From JBBQXY01 sp038209195 (GTDB taxonomy: Bacteria; Chloroflexota; Ktedonobacteria; Ktedonobacterales; Ktedonobacteraceae), in NCBI GenBank assembly GCA_038209195.1, contig JBBQXY010000010.1, positions 1-64,000 on the forward strand: 64,000 bases of DNA, in the 5' to 3' direction. The position numbers and the translations under genes were made by a program. The number at the start of each line of letters is the position of its first letter. Position 1 is the first letter of the stretch. The notes beneath the pieces are model-generated. The model was not told where the DNA came from, did not search any database, and saw only the letters and a list, made by a program, of their open reading frames with translations. Shown here one piece after another: positions 17,045-25,033 of this stretch.

Positions 17045-17866
17045 ATGGTATCACAGCCTTTGCTTCCAGGCCCCATTCCATTATATTATCAGCTCAAACA
17101 AATTATCCGCACGGAGATCGAGCGTGGTACGTACCAGTCTGGAGATCGACTTCCAGCAGAGTCCGAATTGATCCAGAAGTACGGAATTAGCCGTATTACC
17201 GTGCGGCAGGCACTTGATGAACTAGAGGCAGAGGGATTAGTAATACGTCGACACGGGAAGGGAACGTACGTTGCCGAAAAGCGCATCGAGCAGGATTTGG
17301 TGAGACTCACCGATTTCGTTGAAGACATGGAAGTAGCTGGGCTCGCTCCTTCCTCGCGGGTCCTCGCGATGGCGCACGAGTTGGCGAGCCAGGAAGTAGC
17401 TGAAGCACTTGCGCTGTCCAAGAACGAGGAAGTGGTCCGTGTGGATCGGTTGCGTCTCGCTAATGAACGCCCTATCGCCTATGATACCACATGGCTTCCT
17501 CTACGTTTCGGCTTACTGGTGTCCGAAACCGCCCTTGCCTCTGAGACCATCTATCACATTCTTGAGACGCGCTACGGCATTCTTGTGGAATCTGGCACGT
17601 TCCAAATCACGGCGGCAACCGCTACATCTGAGCAAGCCAGGCTGCTGACATTGGCTTCAGGAACGGGATTGCTCCTCATCCGGCGTATTTCGTATACAAC
17701 GGGGAATATCCCCGTGTATGTACAGGAACGCTACTATCGCCCCGACCGCGTGAGCTATCGCGTGTCACTACACCGTCACGGAAGTGCGGCGGGCGGTATG
17801 ACAGCTATCAGGGAACTGCGCCCCATCTTCATTGAACCAATTTCCCCACAAGAGGGAGCGGAATGA
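17045..17866 (+). CDS. GntR-family (HutC/UTRA) transcriptional regulator
   Basis: 273 residues. The winged helix (PIPLYYQLKQIIRTEIERGT, RLPAESELIQKYGISRITVR, QALDELEAEGLVIRRHGKGT) is followed by a UTRA effector domain from about residue 95 with FVEDMEVAGLAPSSRVL and a C-terminal VYVQERYYRPDRVSYRV. TGAGG lies nine bases before the ATG. It is divergent from the TauE-rhodanese operon. Three promoter regions in the locus carry the same palindromic core, so it is the likely repressor of the sulfur module and of itself. The effector is unknown; a sulfur compound is the natural guess. Confidence 0.9.
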   Translation: MVSQPLLPGPIPLYYQLKQIIRTEIERGTYQSGDRLPAESELIQKYGISRITVRQALDELEAEGLVIRRHGKGTYVAEKRIEQDLVRLTDFVEDMEVAGLAPSSRVLAMAHELASQEVAEALALSKNEEVVRVDRLRLANERPIAYDTTWLPLRFGLLVSETALASETIYHILETRYGILVESGTFQITAATATSEQARLLTLASGTGLLLIRRISYTTGNIPVYVQERYYRPDRVSYRVSLHRHGSAAGGMTAIRELRPIFIEPISPQEGAE

Positions 17867-18123
17867 TATCATCCTTAAAACAGCTATCTGTCTTCAACTT
17901 CTTTCTCTGCAAGTTTTTCTTTGTCGAGCCTCCTCAAAAAATTCGATTTCACACGATCACAGCTGTAACCCACCGTGCAGTAAAGCCAAATACGTGAAGT
18001 ATCGAGAAGACTTTAACATGTGAGGGTATGCTACAATATGGGTGTGAAGGGTGAAATGTTGTAAGGTTTTCTACCAGCAACTCTCCGCGCTTTAGTTAGT
18101 GCATTTTGAAAGGACAAAACTCA

Positions 18124-18972
18124 ATGGCGATACAAAAGGTTGGTGTCGTTGGTGCTGGCCTAATGGGAAGCGGCATCGCGCAAACCTGTGCTCAAGCTGG
18201 CTATGAGACGCTTGTGTGCGAAGTGAAGCAAGAGTTTCTCGATAGGGGTATGGCACGCATCTCTAGTGCCTGGGACACGATGGCGAGCAAAGGCAAACTG
18301 ACAACAAGCCAGGTTGCTGAAAATAAAGCGCGTTTGCACGGCACGTTGAACATGCAAGATTTTGCCGACTGCGATCTGGTCATAGAGGCAGTCATCGAGA
18401 ATATGGAAGAGAAGTTACGACTCTTCCCAACGCTTGATCGCGTCCTTAAATCAGGGGCATTGATTATCAGCAACACGTCATCGTTGAATGTCACACAAAT
18501 GGGAGCGGTCACGAAACGTCCCGACAAAGTGTGTGGCTTACACTTCTTCAACCCCGCACCTGTGATGCAACTGGTCGAGATTATTCAAACCATTGCCACG
18601 TCGGAAGACACGATTGAAACTGTGCGGCAGTTCGCCCTTTCCCTCGGGAAAAAGCCCGTGTTAGCAAAGGATACCGCGGGTTTCATCGTTAACTTCTTGT
18701 TAATTCCTTATTTAATAGCGGCGATACGCATGCTGGAGAATGGGCAGGCGTCTCGCGATGATATCGACACCGCCATGAAACTCGGCTGCGGCTATCCGAT
18801 GGGACCGTTTACCCTGTTGGATTATGTCGGCCTTGATACCACGCTGTGGGCAGCAGAGGCGATTTACGAGGAGTACAAAGACCCGCTGTACGCTCCACCG
18901 CCACTCCTCAGACGAATGGTCATTTCAGGGATGTTGGGGAGGAAGAGCGGCAAGGGCTTCTACGAGTATTAG
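18124..18972 (+). CDS. 3-hydroxyacyl-CoA (3-hydroxybutyryl-CoA) dehydrogenase
   Basis: 282 residues. The Rossmann motif VGVVGAGLMGSGIAQTCAQA binds NAD(P). CGLHFFNPAPVMQLVEI holds the catalytic His, and DTAGFIVNFLLIPYLIAAIR and GCGYPMGPFTLLDYVGLDT belong to the C-terminal domain. The start at 18124 has GAAAGGA; the frame from TTG 18106 runs through that ribosome site. It oxidises 3-hydroxyacyl-CoA to 3-ketoacyl-CoA, the substrate of thiolases such as the one at 26570. It stands alone on the plus strand, between GntR and a terminator. Confidence 0.93.
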   Translation: MAIQKVGVVGAGLMGSGIAQTCAQAGYETLVCEVKQEFLDRGMARISSAWDTMASKGKLTTSQVAENKARLHGTLNMQDFADCDLVIEAVIENMEEKLRLFPTLDRVLKSGALIISNTSSLNVTQMGAVTKRPDKVCGLHFFNPAPVMQLVEIIQTIATSEDTIETVRQFALSLGKKPVLAKDTAGFIVNFLLIPYLIAAIRMLENGQASRDDIDTAMKLGCGYPMGPFTLLDYVGLDTTLWAAEAIYEEYKDPLYAPPPLLRRMVISGMLGRKSGKGFYEY

Positions 18973-18983
18973 CATTACAGTAT

Positions 18984-19044
18984 CCGCTCAAAGCACAAAA
19001 AAGAGGAACGATTTGATGGTTCCTCTTTTTTGTGCTTTGAGCGG
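18984..19044. terminator. Bidirectional terminator, 26-bp perfect stem
   Basis: CCGCTCAAAGCACAAAAAAG... (18984-19009) pairs perfectly with 19019-19044 across a 9-base loop. A6 and T6 tracts in the arms serve both strands. It separates the convergent dehydrogenase and membrane-protein genes. Confidence 0.9.
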
Positions 19045-19052
19045 GGGCTTGC

Positions 19053-19841
19053 TTATTCTGGATTGGTCGCCCTCTTAGGAAGAGTGCGCCTCGTTGCATA
19101 TGACTTGCGACGCTCTCCCACATACTTTTGCGGAATTGGGCGCACTTCATCACGATGATAGGAGCCACTCGCATCGGTATTGATACCAGGGAAATTGGGA
19201 CCATAGTTATAGTGACCAGTTTCCGCGGGTGATAGTGGGCCACTCGCGAATTGCGCAACGCCGGTTGTGAGTGGCGCACCAAATTCTGGCGCATCGTCAT
19301 AGAGATCATCGGGAACGGTGGTGAGCCCCTTGCTTACCAGTTCATCTTCGCTTACCAGGAGAAGAACAGCATTCTTTTGAATATTGCTTCTGGCGAGGCT
19401 TTGTGGAACATAGTATGTTTTGACGAGCAAACCGCCGTGTTCAACTAGAATATAATTATCCCCAAAGCGGGCCTGCACTTTGCCCAGATAAACACCATCT
19501 TTATCAATAACTTCTTGACCAATTTGAAATCGCGCTGAAGCACCAGTAGAAACGATATCAAAGTGCCCCTTCATCGGCGCCATCGGATCTTCCAGTGCCC
19601 ACCCCAGGATACCAACGACGACAAACGGAGCCGCGATGATGGTTAACCAGGGATTAGCAGGGATGAACAACAGACCAGTAATCGCCAGAATGACAGCAAC
19701 ACTTAAAATAAGTGGCCACAAGCTAGGATTTGGCAGATGGATATGAGGCTCTTCACCCTGGCCATGTGCTGTATCCTTATGCTCTAGCGATCCTTGTGTT
19801 TCCTCTGCGGTGAGATTAGCACTTTGAAGAGAACTATCCAT
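19053..19841 (-). CDS. Membrane-anchored PRC-barrel-like protein
   Basis: 262 residues. After a polar N-terminus come two hydrophobic segments (SLWPLILSVAVILAITGLLF; WLTIIAAPFVVVGILGWALE, about residues 38-83), resembling small cytochrome-oxidase-associated subunits. Next is a PRC-barrel/DUF2171-like domain (ARFQIGQEVIDKDGVYLGKV, DNYILVEHGGLLVKTYYVPQ), then an Asp/Gly/Tyr-rich tail of about 80 residues with no known fold. No role is established; the barrel suggests surface or membrane association. Convergent with the dehydrogenase. Confidence 0.7.
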   Translation of the reverse strand: MDSSLQSANLTAEETQGSLEHKDTAHGQGEEPHIHLPNPSLWPLILSVAVILAITGLLFIPANPWLTIIAAPFVVVGILGWALEDPMAPMKGHFDIVSTGASARFQIGQEVIDKDGVYLGKVQARFGDNYILVEHGGLLVKTYYVPQSLARSNIQKNAVLLLVSEDELVSKGLTTVPDDLYDDAPEFGAPLTTGVAQFASGPLSPAETGHYNYGPNFPGINTDASGSYHRDEVRPIPQKYVGERRKSYATRRTLPKRATNPE

Positions 19842-20091
19842 AAGCTTCTGCTCTCCTCTAAAGAATATTTAGACTATTTTTGAAGACAAATCTTCTCTTT
19901 CAATCTTCCTTACTAGCATACCAAATATATGGCCGCAGTGCAAGCCATAGGACCTGAAATCCGCTCATAACTCTTCTGCTGGCCTACGGACCACTTGTTG
20001 GGAGGTGGTGTTGCGAGGACACCTCGCGCTCCGGCAAGGGACTGCATCCCCTGCACCCCTCTTTCTGAGTGGCCTTCAGATAGGACTGACT
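19842..20091. other. Intergenic with GC-rich hairpins after the ABC gene
   Basis: Downstream of the ABC ATPase stop the sequence is GC-rich and foldable, including GCGAGG-aca-CCTCGC at 20013-20027 and GGGACTGCATCCC near 20038-20050. It could hold the ABC transcript end or a fragment of an interspersed repeat. The half nearer 19842 is AT-rich and probably carries the promoter of the PRC-barrel gene. Confidence 0.35.
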
Positions 20092-21156
20092 CTACTTTTC
20101 GAGGGATGGAGTTTCTAGTTCGCGCAGTAACAGTCCTTCTTCGTAGATGCGACGGATGACATCCTCTATCTCAGGCTCCTGAAAGGTGACATCGCGCAAG
20201 CGATAGCGGGCACCCAGCAGAGCGACAAGTTCGTGCGCGGGAATACTATCACGCCCAAAACCTAGCCAGAAACGCGGCCCCTCATTGCGCACCAGACGCA
20301 CACCAGTTGGCAGGTCGGCAAGCACAAACTGCTCCGACTGCTGGGTAGCGCGTGCCAAGCGTGGCAACTCAGCTGGATCAAGCACAGCAATCAGCGTGCG
20401 CTCACCACCGAAGCGTTCGCGAATGTTGCTCACCGTACCATCGTAGAGCTTTTGGCCGTGGTCGATAATGACCATGCGCGGACACAAAGTCTCAACATCA
20501 TCCATATCATGCGTTGTCAGCAACACCGTCACGCCCTGCTCGGCATTGATGGAGAGCAAAAACTCGCGAATACGCGCTTTCGCGACGACATCCAGACCGA
20601 TTGTCGGCTCATCGAGGTAGAGCAGTTCCGGCTCATGCAAGAGGGCAGCCGCAAGATCGCCACGCATACGCTGACCAAGCGAGAGTTGGCGCACAGGTGT
20701 ATCGATGAACTCATCGAGATCGAGCATCTTACGTAAGCGTGCCAGGTTGTGGCGGTGACGCTCCTCCGGTACGCGGTAAAGGTGGCGTAACAACTGCAAT
20801 GAGTCAATTAGTGGTAAGTCCCACCACAGTTGTGTGCGTTGACCAAACACCACGCCGATACGCGCCGCTAATTCGCGCCGCTGCTGCATTGGCACGAAAC
20901 CAGCCACACGCACCGTGCCATGAGTAGGAACTAGAATACCCGTCAGCATTTTAATAGTGGTGCTTTTCCCTGCACCATTTGGCCCCACCAGACTCATCAT
21001 CTCGCCGCGCTCGACCCGCAATGAAAGATCGCGTACGGCCTCTACTGTGCGTATATCTGGATTTACAATGCTGCGTAACCCACCCACTATCCCTGGTCGG
21101 CGCCGTGCGACGCGAAACGACTTACCTAACAGCTCGGCCTCAATCATGAAAGACAT
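20092..21156 (-). CDS. ABC transporter ATP-binding protein, orphan (ABC-2/DrrA-like)
   Basis: 354 residues. Walker A GPNGAGKSTTIKML, Q-loop VFGQRTQLWWDL, signature RQLSLGQRMRGDLA, Walker B LLYLDEPTIGLD, H-loop LLTTHDMDDVE. The C-terminal 100 residues follow the DrrA-like pattern with DVTFQEPEIEDVIRRIY. ATPases with the WWDLP motif normally sit beside two ABC-2 permease genes; none is present here, so the permeases lie elsewhere or are lost. The start at 21156 follows GAAAGGA. Transcription must pass a leader with an intrinsic terminator (21290-21409). Confidence 0.9.
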   Translation of the reverse strand: MSFMIEAELLGKSFRVARRRPGIVGGLRSIVNPDIRTVEAVRDLSLRVERGEMMSLVGPNGAGKSTTIKMLTGILVPTHGTVRVAGFVPMQQRRELAARIGVVFGQRTQLWWDLPLIDSLQLLRHLYRVPEERHRHNLARLRKMLDLDEFIDTPVRQLSLGQRMRGDLAAALLHEPELLYLDEPTIGLDVVAKARIREFLLSINAEQGVTVLLTTHDMDDVETLCPRMVIIDHGQKLYDGTVSNIRERFGGERTLIAVLDPAELPRLARATQQSEQFVLADLPTGVRLVRNEGPRFWLGFGRDSIPAHELVALLGARYRLRDVTFQEPEIEDVIRRIYEEGLLLRELETPSLEK

Positions 21157-21289
21157 AGTAATTTATTCCTTTCAGAAGACAGTGTTATAGAGATGAAATT
21201 ACACACGAGCAAGCAAATAGGAAAAGTACGGTGACAGAGGAACAACATAGTATCGCTACCATAACGACGAGGTAGTGCAACGGACAACA

Positions 21290-21409
21290 CAAAAACCCAG
21301 TATCCGTACGACAGGGGATACTGGTTCTCTACTTTGTCACACAACACAAGAGACACGTTCAGACATGACAAAACACACTCCCAACACAAAGGAGTGCGTG
21401 AATACTATA
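21290..21409 (-). ncRNA. Structured 5' leader with intrinsic terminator before the ABC ATPase
   Basis: Reading the minus strand from the -10 box at 21409: a 9-bp stem ACGCACTCC/GGAGTGTGT (21373-21399), a 7-bp stem TTTGTCA/TGACAAA (21333-21372), then a terminator CCAGTATCC/GGATACTGG (21297-21324) followed by GTTTTTGTG. About 135 bases then separate it from the ABC ATG. Promoter, paired elements, terminator and gene in this order is attenuator or riboswitch architecture. No known class recognised. Confidence 0.55.
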
Positions 21410-21433
21410 TCATAGTGCTATTGTGGAAGTCAA
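21404..21433 (-). promoter_or_regulatory. Sigma-70 promoter of the ABC leader
   Basis: TTGACT (21428-21433), 18 bases, TATAGT (21404-21409) on the minus strand. Confidence 0.7.
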
Positions 21434-21450
21434 TCGGAAAGAATAGGTGT

Positions 21451-21538
21451 ATGGCGACCCAAGGCTTCCTTGCATCCTGCCTGAGCGAAGCTAGATGCGA
21501 TAGCATCGTTGGCAGGATGAGTAAGGAGCAATCGCCAT
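21451..21538. repeat. 88-nt multi-stem palindromic element
   Basis: Nested inverted repeats: ATGGCGA/TCGCCAT at the ends, CATCCTGCC/GGCAGGATG inside, and GATGC/GCATC at the tip. It lies between the coiled-coil gene and the ABC promoter. It could be the coiled-coil terminator, a small RNA, or a mobile palindromic unit. Confidence 0.45.
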
Positions 21539-21583
21539 GCTCATATACAAAATGTAATGCGCACTCGGAAATACTGAGCACCA

Positions 21584-22456
21584 TTACTCTTTGATGCGGC
21601 CTTCCTCGGTGTGGAACGAGGCGGTGCTGGCAGAAGAGAGGCTTTCCGCGTTCGGGGCAGATGGATGTGCCTTCTCTGGTGGCAACTGCTGATGATTAGA
21701 GATGCGACGAGAGAGGAGGGCATGATTAGAGGTCATGGCAACCTGCATCGACTCTATTACGCGCTCAAGATCTTCAATGCTTAACAACACATCTTGCGCA
21801 TTGTTCAGTGTTCCATTATATACCTGCGCTTGTCTGCGTAACACTTCCTCACGCAGCTCATAGAGGCGAACGGAGAGGTGTTGTTCTATAGTCCTGATGG
21901 CACCTTGCAGCGACTCATTGAGCAGAGATAAACGATCATCCAGGGCTTTCCCCATCACCTCTGCTAAATCTTCCCAAGAGATGTCGGTTTGCACTTCTAT
22001 ATCCGCCATATTTTGCGGTTGCTCATCGTCATATGGTGCTTGCATGGTATCATTAGCCGCAAGGACATCATCGGAGGCAAAGGGAAGATGCTGTTGTAGG
22101 AGTTGCTCCATCGCCAATAGCTGTGCCGCAAGCACATTTTCTACAAACGACTCAAAGTGTTGCTGTTGCTGCTGTTGGTTCTGCGCAACATTACGGGTGA
22201 CCTCATCAAGCAAGCGATTTTGCTGCGTGTCTAAGCGGTAGTTCAGGGTATTCGCCAGTTTCGTCTGCTGATCCGTGAGGCGTTGCGCGAACAGTCGCGC
22301 CATGTCTTGCTGAGTAGAAAGCATGCGTTGCTCAAAATCGCGGCGCAACCCATTCATCCGTTGGTCGAGACTACGTTCTAACTCACGACGATGTGAGGAT
22401 AAGTGTTGCTCCATGATACTATGGAGAGCTTGCAATTCATCTTGCGTAAAAGACAT
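21584..22456 (-). CDS. Coiled-coil protein of unknown function
   Basis: 290 residues, start at 22456 after AGAGGT; the frame from 22528 adds 24 residues without a ribosome site. Long stretches rich in Gln, Leu, Arg and Glu in heptad-like order (LSSHRRELERSLDQRMNGLR; QNQQQQQQHFESFVENVLAA) predict coiled coils over about residues 10-140 and 180-250. The tail is Ser/Ala-rich. No membrane segment, signal or catalytic motif is visible. Poly-Gln around residue 95 is encoded by a CAG/CAA run. No family recognised. Confidence 0.65.
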   Translation of the reverse strand: MSFTQDELQALHSIMEQHLSSHRRELERSLDQRMNGLRRDFEQRMLSTQQDMARLFAQRLTDQQTKLANTLNYRLDTQQNRLLDEVTRNVAQNQQQQQQHFESFVENVLAAQLLAMEQLLQQHLPFASDDVLAANDTMQAPYDDEQPQNMADIEVQTDISWEDLAEVMGKALDDRLSLLNESLQGAIRTIEQHLSVRLYELREEVLRRQAQVYNGTLNNAQDVLLSIEDLERVIESMQVAMTSNHALLSRRISNHQQLPPEKAHPSAPNAESLSSASTASFHTEEGRIKE

Positions 22457-22571
22457 GTGGGTTTTACCTCTTCTTGCGTAGTCATACGCCCTCAGCGAAT
22501 GATTGCTGTAAGTAGTATAGGAACCCACTCATGCCTGTGTCAATGAAAACGCCCAAACACCCCCAAGAAGG

Positions 22572-23456
22572 CTACTCGGATGAGAAATTCATGTGGGCAA
22601 TGGGGGTGTGAGCTAACAATTTCTGCCCATTGCGCCACATCAGTTTTGCACGCACCTCGGGCTTGAATTCGATCTTTACTGACTCAAAATCCTTCATCCA
22701 GCGTTGCGGCGTAATAAAGGGATAATCGGAGCCAAACAAGAAACGGTCTTGCAAACGTGTCGCGGCCTCACGTAGCAGTGCTTCAGGAATGTAACGGGGT
22801 GACCAACCAGAGAGATCATTGTACAGATTGGTTTTATGCTGCATAGCGGCGATCATCTCTTCATGCCACGGCCATGAAGGATGGGCACCAATAATTGTCA
22901 AGCCTGGAAAGTCTGCGGCCAACGAATCAAGGTAAATTGGCCGGGTATGATCGAGTTTAATACCCATCCCACCAGGAGTGCCAGCCCCCAAACCGTTCGT
23001 GCCTGTATGGAAAAGCGCGGGTATCCCCAACTCTTGAATTTTCTCCATCAAAGGATAAAAAGTGGGATCGTTTGGATAGAAGGCTTGTACGCCTGGATGG
23101 AACTTTGCTCCGGCTAGTCCCAGCTCCTTGACAGCGCGTTCAATCTCTTTGACGGCCCACTTTCCCTTATGCGGGTCCACACTGGCAAAACCAATGAACT
23201 GCTGTGGATAGCGATTGACGATGGCTGCCACATAATCATTTCCCAGCGGAGGAAGCCCCGTCGCCGTTTCCGCATCCCACGCCAGCAGCACGCCGATCAT
23301 ATCGAGTTCCGCGTAGTCAGCTGCAATCTGCTCCATGTCTTTGAGCTTTACCTCTGTACGAAAGAAACGCTCTGCAGCCTTCGCATAGGGACCCAATGTC
23401 ACTTGCATGAACTCAGTCGTGGGGAGATGAACATGAAAGTCTATAGCGCGTGGCAT
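22572..23456 (-). CDS. Amidohydrolase family protein (Amidohydro_2, ACMSD-like)
   Basis: 294 residues. Opens MPRAIDFHVHLPTTEF (HxH metal motif). GAKFHPGVQAFYP, ALFHTGTNG (His), LTIIGAHPSWPWHEEM (His) and FLFGSDYPFITPQRW (Asp) supply the other ligands of a TIM-barrel metal hydrolase/decarboxylase. TTGGAGG precedes the ATG. Relatives decarboxylate or hydrolyse aromatic-derived acids. It follows the CoA-transferase/lyase-remnant operon but has its own upstream palindrome (23482-23512), so it may be separately controlled. Confidence 0.88.
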   Translation of the reverse strand: MPRAIDFHVHLPTTEFMQVTLGPYAKAAERFFRTEVKLKDMEQIAADYAELDMIGVLLAWDAETATGLPPLGNDYVAAIVNRYPQQFIGFASVDPHKGKWAVKEIERAVKELGLAGAKFHPGVQAFYPNDPTFYPLMEKIQELGIPALFHTGTNGLGAGTPGGMGIKLDHTRPIYLDSLAADFPGLTIIGAHPSWPWHEEMIAAMQHKTNLYNDLSGWSPRYIPEALLREAATRLQDRFLFGSDYPFITPQRWMKDFESVKIEFKPEVRAKLMWRNGQKLLAHTPIAHMNFSSE

Positions 23457-23481
23457 ACTATTTCCTCCAAAGCGATACGGA

Positions 23482-23512
23482 AGTACAACATTGTAACTTC
23501 ACATATTGTACT
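23482..23512. promoter_or_regulatory. 31-bp palindrome upstream of the amidohydrolase
   Basis: AGTACAA and TTGTACT arms (perfect, 17-base interior with further partial symmetry TGT/ACA) lie 25 bases before the amidohydrolase start and contain a TACAAT -10-like hexamer. A candidate operator. Confidence 0.5.
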
Positions 23513-23533
23513 ACATCGCATACATAAAATAGC

Positions 23534-23665
23534 TTATGCACTGGTAATCATGGAAAACCCCATCCTTAGGGGCCAGCTTTTCTCTGTCGGGACGATCACC
23601 GCTTCGTTCTGCAAGCCATCACGCGGCCCCACCTCGACAATCTCGACAATATTTGGTACCTGCAT
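23534..23665 (-). pseudogene. HMG-CoA lyase 5' remnant (43 codons)
   Basis: The ATG overlaps the CoA-transferase stop (TAATG). The first 29 residues, including VEIVEVGPRDGLQNEAVIVP, are the unmistakable start of hydroxymethylglutaryl-CoA lyase, with the catalytic Arg of GPRDGLQNE. After PTEK the frame runs into 14 unrelated residues and stops. The remaining 250 or so codons are absent and amidohydrolase upstream sequence follows directly, indicating an internal deletion. Intact, it would cleave 3-hydroxy-3-methylglutaryl-CoA in leucine degradation. Confidence 0.85.
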
Positions 23666-24915
23666 TAGATGACTCCTTGTTCGGTCAGCTGCGCTATCTC
23701 CTCAGCCGAAAGGCCGAGTAGCTCACCATAGACTTCCTGATTATGCATGCCAATGGCACCACCATACCAGTCGATGCCCCCCGGCGTCTGCGCAAGTTTC
23801 GGTACAAGGCCGGGCATGGCGACGGTGCCAACACCCTCGATCTCTGCCGACAAGATCATCTCGCGCTGTTGATACTGCTCGTCTTTCACGATGTCAGCAA
23901 TTGAATAGATGGGACCAGCTGGTATCTGTGCCTCTTCAAGACAGCGTAATATCTCGTGCAAGGGGTATTGCCGCGTCCAAGCATCTATGAGTGTATCAAG
24001 TTCTGCGGCGTGTTCTGCGCGCTCTTTGTTTGTGCGATAGCGTGGACTCTCTGCCAACTCTGGTTGACCGATCACGCGCATCAGACGCTTGAAAACTGTG
24101 TCACTGTTGCCACCAATCACAATATATGAATGATCGCATGAACGATAGGTGTTGCTCGGAGCAATGCCGGGCAGAGAGGTGCCAGCACGTTCGCGGATAA
24201 TGCCCGCAACGCTATACTCTGGCAAGGTCGATTCCAGCAGGCTGAACACCGCCTCATAGAGGGCCACATCAACCACCTGACCCTTCCCCTGGATGCCTTG
24301 AAGATCACGAGCGCGCAGTGCCATCAGAGCACCGATCACGGCGTAGAGGGCAGCTAGCGAATCACCGAAGCTGATGTTAGGGCGCACGGGCGTTTGGTCG
24401 GGTTCACCCGTGATATAGCGGATACCACCCATGGACTCACCCACGCTGCCAAAACCGGGTTGGTCACGCGAGGGTCCCGTCTGGCCGAAGCCTGAGACAC
24501 GCACAACGATCAGACCAGGGTTCACTTCCTGAAGTACCTGTGGCCCCAGACCGAGCTTCTCAAGCGTGCCAGGGCGAAAATTCTCGACGAGAATATCGCA
24601 CTCCGCGAGCAGGCGTTTCGCCAAGGCAAGACCTGAGGGTGGCTTGAGATTGAGGGTGATGAGCTTTTTGTTACGCGATTGCAGTGACCACCATAGCGAT
24701 GTGCCAGTGTGTTTGTCAACATAACGCCACGTCCGCAGCGGGTCGCCCTCGCGTGGAGTTTCAATCTTAATGACCTCTGCTCCGAACTCGGCCATCAATC
24801 TGGTGGCAAACGGTCCAGCGATCAGGCTTCCCAGTTCGAGGACACGTAGCCCTTCCAGTGGTCGTTTCGTATGGCTGCTATCCTGTGGCTCTGGTGAAGT
24901 TGGAGCATCTGTCAT
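23665..24915 (-). CDS. Class III CoA-transferase (CaiB/BaiF family)
   Basis: 416 residues from ATG 24915 (GAGGAAAAA upstream); the frame from 25026 adds 37 residues with weaker start signals. LEGLRVLELGSLIAGPFATR, AEFGAEVIKIETPREGDPLR, NKKLITLNLK, DILVENFRPGTLEKLGLGPQ and ISFGDSLAALYAVIGALMAL (Asp of the acyl-transfer site) are family signatures. It transfers CoA between acyl-CoA and an acid. The tail overlaps the HMG-CoA lyase remnant, which suggests the original operon activated and then cleaved an HMG-type or branched acid. Confidence 0.92.
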   Translation of the reverse strand: MTDAPTSPEPQDSSHTKRPLEGLRVLELGSLIAGPFATRLMAEFGAEVIKIETPREGDPLRTWRYVDKHTGTSLWWSLQSRNKKLITLNLKPPSGLALAKRLLAECDILVENFRPGTLEKLGLGPQVLQEVNPGLIVVRVSGFGQTGPSRDQPGFGSVGESMGGIRYITGEPDQTPVRPNISFGDSLAALYAVIGALMALRARDLQGIQGKGQVVDVALYEAVFSLLESTLPEYSVAGIIRERAGTSLPGIAPSNTYRSCDHSYIVIGGNSDTVFKRLMRVIGQPELAESPRYRTNKERAEHAAELDTLIDAWTRQYPLHEILRCLEEAQIPAGPIYSIADIVKDEQYQQREMILSAEIEGVGTVAMPGLVPKLAQTPGGIDWYGGAIGMHNQEVYGELLGLSAEEIAQLTEQGVI

Positions 24916-25033
24916 GCATTTTTCCTCTTCGTGTATCATTTTTAGGCAAAAGGAGGCAGGTAAATGGACATTACTTTGTATTTTTTCCAAGCTCATGTAA
25001 GGACAAGAATCTAGTGACGCAATCAAAGACTAT

